Origin: DATFWC01 sp045801465
Lineage (GTDB): Bacteria > Pseudomonadota > Alphaproteobacteria > Rhizobiales > Xanthobacteraceae
Length of the DNA: 14,422 bases
NCBI GenBank assembly: GCA_045801465.1
Contig: JBJMSU010000236.1
Span: 1 to 14,422, forward strand
Reading direction: 5' to 3'
Every line of letters starts with the position of its first letter. Position 1 is the first letter of the stretch. The translations under genes were made by a program, and so were the position numbers. This document shows positions 1-6,317 of the stretch, in pieces. The notes beneath the pieces were generated by a model, which saw only the letters and a program-made list of their open reading frames with translations, searched no databases and was not told where the DNA came from.

Positions 1-14
1 AATATCGACATTTT

Positions 15-90
15 CTAGTGCGGCTTAGAATTTGAAGTTCCTACACGAGCTTGCGGCGATCTGATAGGAACTTCAAATTCGCCGCACTAG
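15..90. repeat. Solitary type-A palindromic repeat
   Basis: A long inverted repeat bounded by CTAG at both ends. The left arm is 15-43 and the right arm 65-90. The arms pair perfectly over 26 positions, except that the left arm carries three extra bases (TTA) after CTAGTGCGGC. The 21-nt centre (44-64) begins CACGAGCTTGCGGC. The same architecture, with an extra T-run at the same place and a nearly identical loop start, is seen at 14195-14272. It lies about 215 bp upstream of the first gene, in non-coding sequence. This copy has no type-B partner within the window. Confidence 0.85.
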
Positions 91-303
91 TCTCGTTGTC
101 GCTCGATCCCGGTCGGCGGCCGATCGCGCGGTCAATTTCTGAAAAGCCCCGGATTTCACCGTGATCGTGCGAAATATCAATGCCCCGGTCGGGAAAGGGA
201 TTGTCTCGCCTGGCCGGCAGTGGCACGACTACGACCACGGCGCCAAACCCCCTTTCATACGGCTCCCACAAATCAACCCAATCCGACGCAACAGGAGCGC
301 TCA
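91..303 (+). other. Leader/intergenic region upstream of the LeuA-like gene
   Basis: Non-coding stretch between the palindrome and the first gene. The only feature I can support is a ribosome binding site, AGGAG at 293-297, six bases before the ATG at 304. I see no convincing sigma-70 pair. The reading frame of the downstream gene stays open back to an ATG at 220, but those extra 28 residues are low-complexity and lack a good ribosome binding site. Confidence 0.4.
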
Positions 304-1539
304 ATGGCAAGTGAACCTTGGAAGACAAACGACTGGTTCGTCAGCGAATGGAACTACGCCGACGAGGTGCGCAAGGACTTCAAGTTCGCCAAGAACATCA
401 AGGTGCACGACGTCACGCTGCGCGACGGTGAACAGCAAACCGGCATCATCCTCACCAAGGACGAGAAGATCCGCATCGCGGAAGCGCTTGCCGAAGCCGG
501 CGTGCACCGTATCGAGGCCGGCATGCCGATCGTGTCTCCGTCCGACAACGAGGCCATCAAGGAGATCGTCAAGCGCAACCTCGGGCCGCAGATCTTCTCG
601 TTTGCGCGCTGCATGAAGGAGGACGTCCAACGCTCCATCGACACCGGCGTTGACGGCGTGGTGATGGAAATCCCGTCCAGCAAGCACATGGTCGATCTCG
701 CCTACCGCTGGCCGATGGAAAAGGCCGTCGAGACGTCGATCGAGGCCACCAAGTTCGCCCACGACAAGGGGCTGGAGGTCGTGTTCTTTCCGATCGACTT
801 CTCCCGCGCCGAAATGAAATGGGCGCTGGATCTGATCGAGCGCGTGGCTAAGGAAGGGCACATGGATGCGCTCGCCCTGGTCGACACGTTCGGGGTCGTT
901 TCGCCGCACGCCATGCAGTACTTCGTGCGCCAGGTGAAGTCGCGCATCAACAAGCGCCTGGAGGCGCACTTCCATCAGGACTTCGGCATGGGCGTCGCCA
1001 ACACCATCATGGCGCTGGCCGAGGGCGTCGAGGTGATGCACACGACGGTGCTCGGCATCGGCGAGCGCTCCGGCAACACGCCGATGGAAGAAACCGTCAT
1101 GGCGTTGAAGACGATGTACGGCGTGGATATCGGGATCGATTGCACGAAGCTCACGCCGCTCGCCAACCTGGTGCAGCAACTGACCGGGGTCGCGGTGCCG
1201 GCGAACAAGCCGATCGTCGGCAACGCGCTCTATCAGATTGAATCCGGGATCATCGCCAGCTGGTTCAAGAACTGCGGCGAGAAGTTCGCGACCGAGCTGT
1301 TCCCGATCCGCTGGACCGCCGTCGGGCAGCCCCCGGCGAAGGTGGTCATGGGCAAGGGCAGCGGCATCGATTCGATCAATCTTTGGCTCCAGCAGGCGGG
1401 AATGCAGGTGTCGGACGAAGACGCCCTGAAGATTACGGCAGCCGTCAAAGCCCACTCGCTCAAGACCAAGAGGCTGCTGACCGAAGCCGAGTTCCGCGAG
1501 GTCGCCAGGAAGACCATCGGCCAAAGCGCCGCGGCCTGA
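304..1539 (+). CDS. LeuA/homocitrate-synthase-like DRE-TIM metallolyase family protein
   Basis: A 411-residue enzyme of the HMGL-like TIM-barrel family (isopropylmalate, homocitrate and citramalate synthases, HMG-CoA lyase). These enzymes make or break carbon-carbon bonds between an acyl-CoA and a 2-oxo acid using a divalent metal. Seen directly: DVTLRDGEQ at residues 36-44 (catalytic Arg40, metal-ligand Asp41), an HFHQD metal-binding HxH at 222-226, and GIGERSGN at 251-258, the family's ligand Asn motif. The ATG at 304 was chosen because AGGAG sits six bases upstream. The length suits a catalytic domain plus a short C-terminal segment; there is no room for the full LeuA regulatory domain. 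No leuB, leuC, leuD or nif genes are nearby, so the acceptor substrate cannot be named. The gene ends in a strong hairpin and is probably monocistronic. Family assignment is firm; the exact reaction is open. Confidence 0.88.
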   Translation: MASEPWKTNDWFVSEWNYADEVRKDFKFAKNIKVHDVTLRDGEQQTGIILTKDEKIRIAEALAEAGVHRIEAGMPIVSPSDNEAIKEIVKRNLGPQIFSFARCMKEDVQRSIDTGVDGVVMEIPSSKHMVDLAYRWPMEKAVETSIEATKFAHDKGLEVVFFPIDFSRAEMKWALDLIERVAKEGHMDALALVDTFGVVSPHAMQYFVRQVKSRINKRLEAHFHQDFGMGVANTIMALAEGVEVMHTTVLGIGERSGNTPMEETVMALKTMYGVDIGIDCTKLTPLANLVQQLTGVAVPANKPIVGNALYQIESGIIASWFKNCGEKFATELFPIRWTAVGQPPAKVVMGKGSGIDSINLWLQQAGMQVSDEDALKITAAVKAHSLKTKRLLTEAEFREVARKTIGQSAAA

Positions 1540-1565
1540 TCCGACACATTCAGGACGGCACTGGA

Positions 1566-1599
1566 CGAAAGCCCCGGGGCGCGCTTCCCGGGGCTTTCG
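1566..1599 (+). terminator. Terminator hairpin after the LeuA-like gene
   Basis: A perfect 13-bp stem: CGAAAGCCCCGGG at 1566-1578 pairs with CCCGGGGCTTTCG at 1587-1599 around an 8-nt loop. It starts 26 bases after the stop codon. No clear T-run follows, so it may work as a strong GC-rich hairpin or protect the 3' end of the message. Confidence 0.7.
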
Positions 1600-1719
1600 G
1601 CGTTAAAGGTTTGATGAATTCTTTCTGCGCGTTTCGGACGCGTTTTGATATTGCAGGTGCGAAAAAGCTGTTGCCTCCATGCAACGACCAACGGAAATCC
1701 ACTCTAGGAGCAGCGGAAT

Positions 1720-1757
1720 TGGTCCCTATTCGCTTTGCCGAAGTGGTCGCTATTGGC
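1720..1757 (+). promoter_or_regulatory. Imperfect direct repeat upstream of the FadL-family gene
   Basis: TGGTCCCTATTCGC at 1720-1733 and TGGTCGCTATTGGC at 1744-1757 match at 12 of 14 positions. They are spaced 24 bp start to start and lie about 60-95 bp before the start codon at 1815. Paired half-sites at this distance could be regulator binding sites. No known operator is recognised, so this is a candidate only. Confidence 0.25.
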
Positions 1758-1814
1758 AGGATGAAAATCAACGCATGTTGGCCATCAGATCGGGTCGGCG
1801 ATCGAGGAGGGGCG

Positions 1815-3197
1815 ATGGCAAACCGGGCAATCACACGGGCTCTCATGCTCGCCGGGACGAGTCTTGGCGCAATCGCGCTGGGGACGGCCGCGCAGGCCGG
1901 CGGCTTCTTCATTCACGAGCAGAGCACGTATTTCCAGGGCACGTCGTTTGCCGGCGCCGCGGCCGGGGGGCCAGCGCTGTCGTCGATGTTCTGGAATCCA
2001 GCGACAATCACCCAGCAGAACCGCGGGCTGGCGACGGAAATCGACGCCACCGCCATCTTTGCCAAGACCGAGATCGTGCCGCGCGCGGCCACCGCCGGCA
2101 ACGGCGCCGACATCACCTTGCTCGGAGGCAGCGGCGACATCTCGACCGACGCCTTTGTTCCCGCGTCGTACTACACCTACGGCTGGAATGAATGGCTGAC
2201 GTTCGGCGTGGCTCTCAACTCGCCGTTCGGCTTGAACACCAAGGCAGGCCCGCTGTGGGCCGGCATGTTCTACGGCACCGAATCGGATGTTTTCAGCCTG
2301 AACGCCAATCCGACGGTGGCCGTCAAGATCACCGACTGGCTGAGCATCGGGGTCGGCGCGCAGGTCCAGTACTTGAAGGTCAAGCTCCATTCGGCCTTCC
2401 CGGGCAGCGGTTCCGTTCCTCCGTTCGGACCGTTGCTGCCGGACATCTTGCGCATCGACGGCGACTCGTGGGATTTCGGCTTCACCGCGGGCATCACGCT
2501 CACCCCATGGGCGGGGACGGCGATCGGTCTCGGCTATCGCTCACGCATCGATCATGACATCCAAGGCGACATTTTCCGGCCGGCATTTCTCGTTCCTCCG
2601 CCGCCGGCCCTGCTCGCCGTGCCGGCTGCGTTCGTGAATTTCGAGGCGACCGTACCGCTGCCGGACATTGCCACCGCCAGCATCCGCCAGAAGATCACCG
2701 ATGCCTTTACCCTCATGGCGACGGTCGAATGGCAGAACTGGTCGCGGCTGGGGACGATCCCGGTCACCACCGTCCCGGCCGGACCGATCCTGGGTGTGCC
2801 CACCAGCCTGGCATTCGAGTGGCGGGACGGCTGGCTGTTCTCGGTCGGCGGCGAATATCAATGGACTCCGAACATGGCGATCCGCGCCGGCGTGGCGTTC
2901 GAGCGCTCGCCGATCGACGACACCACGCGCGGCGTACGGCTTCCCGACAACGACCGCGTCTGGCTGAGCGCCGGCGCGACGCTCAACTTGAGCAACCGGC
3001 TCGCCCTCGAAATCGGCTACTCGCACATCTTCGCCGCCAGGGATACGACCATCAATATCGTGCCGGGCAATCCCACGTTCGTTCCGGCGCTCGGCACCTT
3101 CGTCGGTGATGTGAACTCCAACGTCGATATCATCAGCCTGGCAATACGCTATCGCTTCTTGCCGGCGGCGCCGGCACCGGTGATCACCAAAGGCTGA
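1815..3197 (+). CDS. OmpP1/FadL/TodX-family outer-membrane channel
   Basis: A 460-residue outer-membrane beta-barrel of the FadL family, which lets hydrophobic compounds such as long-chain fatty acids or aromatics cross the outer membrane. Residues 1-28 form a Sec signal peptide with cleavage after AQA (Ala28). The mature protein opens with the family's N-terminal region (GGFFIHEQSTYFQGTSFAGA), followed by the NPA signature at residues 61-63. The rest alternates polar and aromatic residues typical of barrel strands. It ends in a Pro/Ala-rich VITKG tail instead of the usual terminal Phe. The ATG at 1815 was chosen because GAGGAGGGG sits just upstream and it gives a clean signal peptide, although the frame is open back to 1383. 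A terminator follows, and no fatty-acid activation gene is adjacent. The substrate is unknown. Confidence 0.92.
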   Translation: MANRAITRALMLAGTSLGAIALGTAAQAGGFFIHEQSTYFQGTSFAGAAAGGPALSSMFWNPATITQQNRGLATEIDATAIFAKTEIVPRAATAGNGADITLLGGSGDISTDAFVPASYYTYGWNEWLTFGVALNSPFGLNTKAGPLWAGMFYGTESDVFSLNANPTVAVKITDWLSIGVGAQVQYLKVKLHSAFPGSGSVPPFGPLLPDILRIDGDSWDFGFTAGITLTPWAGTAIGLGYRSRIDHDIQGDIFRPAFLVPPPPALLAVPAAFVNFEATVPLPDIATASIRQKITDAFTLMATVEWQNWSRLGTIPVTTVPAGPILGVPTSLAFEWRDGWLFSVGGEYQWTPNMAIRAGVAFERSPIDDTTRGVRLPDNDRVWLSAGATLNLSNRLALEIGYSHIFAARDTTINIVPGNPTFVPALGTFVGDVNSNVDIISLAIRYRFLPAAPAPVITKG

Positions 3198-3222
3198 AGC
3201 TTCTGAAGCTTGGGGGGGCGGG

Positions 3223-3255
3223 AAGGCCGGCGGAAACGCCGGCCTTCGGGTTTTT
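3223..3255 (+). terminator. Rho-independent terminator after the FadL-family gene
   Basis: A perfect 10-bp stem AAGGCCGGCG (3223-3232) / CGCCGGCCTT (3237-3246) with a GAAA tetraloop is followed by CGGG and five Ts. It lies 25 bases after the stop codon and 20 bases before the convergent SDR stop. Confidence 0.85.
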
Positions 3256-3275
3256 GAAAGAACGCCAGACCTGCT

Positions 3276-4055
3276 TTAGAACGTGCCCGGGAAGGCGCCG
3301 CCATCGATCAGCAGGCTCTGGCCCGTGATGTAGCCGGCCTGTGACGAGCACAGGAAGGCGCATGCGGCGCCGAACTCCGTCGGTTCGCCGATGCGCTTGG
3401 CGGGCACGCTGGCGATGCGCTCCTGCTTCACTGTGTCCACGCCGATGCCCCTCTTCTTCGCGGTCGCCTCGAAATTTTGCTGCAGGCGGTCCGTCGCGAA
3501 CACGCCCGGCAGCAGAAAATTGATGGTCACGTTCGAGGCGGCGACCGAGCGCGCCACCCCGCCCAGGAAGGCGGTGAGGCCGGCGCGCGCGCCGGACGAC
3601 AGGTCGAGGCCGAACAACGGCATCTTCACCGAGCCGGACGTGATGTTCACGATGCGCCCGAACCGGCGGGCCACCATCGGATCGATGACCTTCTGGATGA
3701 GCTCGACCGCGACCACCATGTTGGCAATCACGCCGTCGATCATCTGCTGGCGGGTCAGCTCGCGGAAATCGCGGAAGGGCGGCCCGGCATTGTTGTTGAC
3801 GAGGATGTCCGGTTCGGGACAGGCGGCGAGCAGCGCCGCCTGACCTTCAGGCGTCGCGACGTCGGCTGTGACCGCCTGCACCCGCGCGGCGCTTGCCTTG
3901 GCGATCTCGCCAGCCGTCTGTTCGACGCGGGCGCGCGCGCGGCCGTTGACGACGACGTCGCAGCCGGCTTCCGCCAAGGCAAACGCGCAGGCGCGGCCCA
4001 AGCCGCGGCTCGAAGCACAAACGATGGCCTTGCGGCCGGCAATGCCGAGATCCAT
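3276..4055 (-). CDS. Atypical SDR-family oxidoreductase (FabG-like, divergent catalytic site)
   Basis: A 259-residue short-chain dehydrogenase/reductase with a Rossmann fold. Seen directly: a divergent nucleotide motif ASSRGLG at residues 14-20 (classically TGxxxGxG), an NNAG-type motif (NNNAG, 87-91), the usual catalytic Ser position (Ser140 in NITS), and a C-terminal YITGQSLLIDGG typical of FabG-like enzymes. The Tyr and Lys of YxxxK are not present: spacing from Ser140 puts Ser153 and Arg157 there. From family knowledge, an SDR subgroup filed as beta-ketoacyl-ACP-reductase-like lacks a perfect tetrad and perfect NAD motif, and this protein fits that description. Its reaction, if any, is unknown. 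The ATG at 4055 is preceded by a weak GGGG. A palindromic repeat begins 10 bp upstream and so forms the mRNA leader. It converges on the FadL terminator. Confidence 0.88.
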   Translation of the reverse strand: MDLGIAGRKAIVCASSRGLGRACAFALAEAGCDVVVNGRARARVEQTAGEIAKASAARVQAVTADVATPEGQAALLAACPEPDILVNNNAGPPFRDFRELTRQQMIDGVIANMVVAVELIQKVIDPMVARRFGRIVNITSGSVKMPLFGLDLSSGARAGLTAFLGGVARSVAASNVTINFLLPGVFATDRLQQNFEATAKKRGIGVDTVKQERIASVPAKRIGEPTEFGAACAFLCSSQAGYITGQSLLIDGGAFPGTF

Positions 4056-4064
4056 GGCGACCCC

Positions 4065-4218
4065 ATTTCAAGTTCCTACAGCGCCTGGCGCAATCGCGCC
4101 GGGGAACTTCAAATCGAAAGCGGCACTAACCATAGACTTGCGAACGCCCCTTTGCTTTTCGAAGTTCGTGTCGGAGGGCGTTGCCCATGTATCACGAACT
4201 TGCCAAGCGGGGCACTAG
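4065..4218 (-). repeat. Composite palindromic repeat (A+B), truncated copy
   Basis: An inverted copy of the element at 14106-14272, about four-fifths identical by eye. The A part (4065 to about 4127) keeps arms ATTTCAAGTTCC (4065-4076) and GGAACTTCAAAT (4103-4114), with one mismatch and an apical stem GGCGC/GCGCC (4087-4091, 4096-4100). The outer CTAGTGCCGC end expected on the side facing the SDR gene is missing. A shared linker ACCATAGACTTGC follows. The B part has arms at about 4141-4170 and 4193-4218, ending in GGGGCACTAG. It fills most of the divergent intergenic region between the SDR and dehydratase genes. Confidence 0.8.
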
Positions 4219-4321
4219 GAGGAACACGGCAGGGGGCTTAAGATAGCCCCATCGACCGCGCCGCGAAACGCAATGTGGCGTCGCGTGCCGACCGGTCGAT
4301 CCGAGCCTACGGTCCCGTGCC

Positions 4322-5314
4322 ATGACGAAAGCTGTGGAACCGGTTCGCCTTCCCACGGCTGCCGACGTCGACGCGGCTGCACAGCGGCTGAAGGGCGTGG
4401 CCCTGCACACGCCGTTGATCAGCTCGCCGGTGCTGGACGCGCTGACCGGCGGGCGCGTGTTCCTCAAGTGCGAGACGCTGCAGCGCACCGGGTCGTTCAA
4501 GTTCCGCGGCGCCTACAGCAAGGTCTCGTCGATCCCGCAGGAGCGGCGCGCCGCCGGTGTGGTCGCCTTCTCGTCGGGCAATCACGCCCAAGGCGTGGCG
4601 GCGGCGGCCAAGCTGTTTGGAATTCCTGCCGTGATCGTGATGCCGCGCGATGCGCCGCGGCCCAAGCGCGAGCGCACCCAAGCGCTCGGCGCGGAGGTCG
4701 TCCTGTACGACCGCGCGCGCGAGGATCGCGAGGCGATTGCGTGCGAAATCGCCGAACGGCGCGGCGCCACCCTGGTGCCTCCGTATGACGATCCGCTCGT
4801 CATCGCCGGCCAGGGGACCGCCGGGCGCGAGATCGTGGAGGATCTCGCGGCCGTGGAAATCGTCCCCGACGTGGTCATCGTCAATGCGTCGGGCGGCGGA
4901 CTGACCGCCGGCATTGCCCTTGCCGTGAAGGCGCGCGCTCCCGATGCCTGCCTCTACACCGCCGAGCCGCAGGGTTTCGACGATCACGCGCGCTCGTTCC
5001 GCTCCGGCAAGCGCGAGGTCAACGAGGCCGCCCTGGGGTCGATCTGCGATGCGCTGATGTCGCAGACGCCCGGGCGCCTCACGTTCGAGATCAACCGCAT
5101 GCTCGTGGGCAACGGCGTTGCCGCCAGCGACGAGGAGGTGGCCAAGGCCGTCGCCTTCGCGTTCCGCGAACTCAAGCTCGTGGTCGAGCCCGGCGGCGCC
5201 GTCGGTCTGGCGGCGCTGCTGACCGGCAAGGTCGATGTCAGGGACAAGGTTGCGGTGGCGATCCTGTCCGGCGGCAATGTCGATCCCGAGCTGTTCCACC
5301 GGCTCGTCGCCTGA
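4322..5314 (+). CDS. PLP-dependent threonine/serine dehydratase-like enzyme
   Basis: A 330-residue fold-type II PLP enzyme of the threonine dehydratase / serine racemase / hydroxyaspartate ammonia-lyase group. These typically deaminate a beta-hydroxy amino acid to a 2-oxo acid plus ammonia in the cytoplasm. Seen directly: the PLP-Schiff-base Lys60 in GSFKFRGA, the substrate-loop SSGNHAQG (84-91), the glycine-rich phosphate-binding loop SGGGL (190-194), and a C-terminal ILSGGN (314-319) that contacts the pyridine ring. The length matches single-domain catabolic enzymes; there is no ACT regulatory domain, so it is unlikely to be biosynthetic IlvA. The ATG at 4322 has no clear ribosome binding site, which leaves the exact start a little uncertain. 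The next gene begins 6 bp after the stop, so the two are probably co-transcribed. Substrate choice among Thr, Ser and hydroxyaspartate cannot be read from sequence by eye. Confidence 0.9.
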   Translation: MTKAVEPVRLPTAADVDAAAQRLKGVALHTPLISSPVLDALTGGRVFLKCETLQRTGSFKFRGAYSKVSSIPQERRAAGVVAFSSGNHAQGVAAAAKLFGIPAVIVMPRDAPRPKRERTQALGAEVVLYDRAREDREAIACEIAERRGATLVPPYDDPLVIAGQGTAGREIVEDLAAVEIVPDVVIVNASGGGLTAGIALAVKARAPDACLYTAEPQGFDDHARSFRSGKREVNEAALGSICDALMSQTPGRLTFEINRMLVGNGVAASDEEVAKAVAFAFRELKLVVEPGGAVGLAALLTGKVDVRDKVAVAILSGGNVDPELFHRLVA

Positions 5315-5320
5315 TCTGGC

Positions 5321-6310
5321 GTGAGGCAAATCCGGCTGATGGATAGAATCGCGCTCCTCTGCATGGCGGTCCTGGAGGTCGCCGTGGCGCGCCAGAGCGA
5401 GGCGCAGGCGCAGAAGTTTCCAAGCCGACCCATCACCTACGTGGTGCCGCTGGCGGCCGGGTCGACCACCGACGTGGCGGCGCGGCTGATCGCGCAGCGC
5501 GTCAGTCAATCGATGGGCGTGAACATCGTCGTCGAGAACAAGCCCGGCGCCAGCACGATGATCGGCAGCGCGGCGGTCGCCAAGGCCGAGCCCGACGGCT
5601 ACACGCTCCTGATGGGGGCGAGTTCGCTCACCGTCAATCAGCACCTGTTCAGAACCGTCCCTTTCGACAGCGAAAGGGATTTCGTCCCAATCTCGCTGCT
5701 GGTGACGGCACCCGTGGTGCTCGTCGTCAATCCCGGCCTCGGGGTGAACGCGCTGGCGGAATTCCTGGCCAAATTCAAGCCGCCGGCGAGCGTCACCTTT
5801 GCAACGCCCGGCCCGGGAACCATGCTGGGTCTCGCCACCGAAGTCTTCAAGATCAAGAGTGGCCTCGACGTGAAATCCGCGGTCTATCGCGGCGGCGGTC
5901 CGGCCCTGACGGACGTCGTTGCCGGCCACGTGCCGGCCATGTTCGCCACGCCGGTCATCAAGCAGAACATCGACAAAGGCGACGTTCGGGCAATGGCGGT
6001 CAGCGGCAGCCGGCGAATCGACCTGTTGCCCAACGTCCCGACGTTCGTGGAAGCCGGATTGCCGATGCCTGAGGTCGATGCCGGCGCCTGGTTCGGGCTG
6101 CTCGCACCGGCCGCGACTCCCAAGGAGGTCGTCGACGTGCTCAATCGCGCGTTCAACGCAGCGCTTGCCGATCCTGAGCTGCGCGCGGCGTTGATGAAGA
6201 TGGGGCTGGAAACGCGGGGAACGACGCCAGAGGAATTCGCCGCGTTCATGCGCGAGGAGATGCAGCGATGGCCGGCGATTTTTCAGCGCGCCGGGATCGT
6301 GCCGCAGTAA
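5321..6310 (+). CDS. Bug-family (tripartite tricarboxylate transporter type) solute-binding receptor
   Basis: A periplasmic receptor of the Bug/TctC family (up to 329 residues), which binds small carboxylates or related ligands. It has a hydrophobic leader with likely cleavage after AQA, then the family's opening FPSRPITYVVPLAAG. Further family blocks are VVENKPGASTMIG, AEPDGYTLLMG, a YRGGGPALTDVVAGHV ligand-loop region and LPNVPTFVEAGLP. The start is either GTG at 5321, which gives a more basic leader (MRQIRLMDR), or ATG at 5339; neither has a strong ribosome binding site. It sits 6 bp after the dehydratase-like gene, suggesting the receptor captures a substrate related to that enzyme. No TctA or TctB membrane component is present in the window. 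Family assignment is firm; the ligand is unknown. Confidence 0.9.
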   Translation: MRQIRLMDRIALLCMAVLEVAVARQSEAQAQKFPSRPITYVVPLAAGSTTDVAARLIAQRVSQSMGVNIVVENKPGASTMIGSAAVAKAEPDGYTLLMGASSLTVNQHLFRTVPFDSERDFVPISLLVTAPVVLVVNPGLGVNALAEFLAKFKPPASVTFATPGPGTMLGLATEVFKIKSGLDVKSAVYRGGGPALTDVVAGHVPAMFATPVIKQNIDKGDVRAMAVSGSRRIDLLPNVPTFVEAGLPMPEVDAGAWFGLLAPAATPKEVVDVLNRAFNAALADPELRAALMKMGLETRGTTPEEFAAFMREEMQRWPAIFQRAGIVPQ

Positions 6311-6316
6311 TGCGGC
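6301..6316. terminator. Small hairpin shared by two convergent genes
   Basis: GCCGCA (6301-6306) and TGCGGC (6311-6316) form a perfect 6-bp stem around GTAA, which includes the TAA stop of the Bug gene. It ends one base before the cheZ stop triplet at 6318. The two genes are only 7 bp apart, so this could act as a minimal bidirectional end signal. No T-run is present on either strand. Confidence 0.3.
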
Positions 6317-6317
6317 T

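Noticed and set aside
301..1524. A 407-codon minus-strand frame opposite the LeuA-like gene.
   Set aside because: Same reason: a codon-bias shadow of a clear coding sequence with no family motif.
1383..1814. An N-terminal extension of the FadL-family protein.
   Set aside because: It would begin inside the LeuA-like gene and run through its terminator hairpin; the ATG at 1815 has a strong ribosome binding site and gives a signal peptide.
4307..5929. A 540-codon open frame on the minus strand opposite the dehydratase-like and Bug genes.
   Set aside because: It is antisense to two genes with intact family motifs; its product is His/Arg/Asp-rich low complexity without a recognisable domain, as expected from opposite-strand frames in GC-rich DNA.
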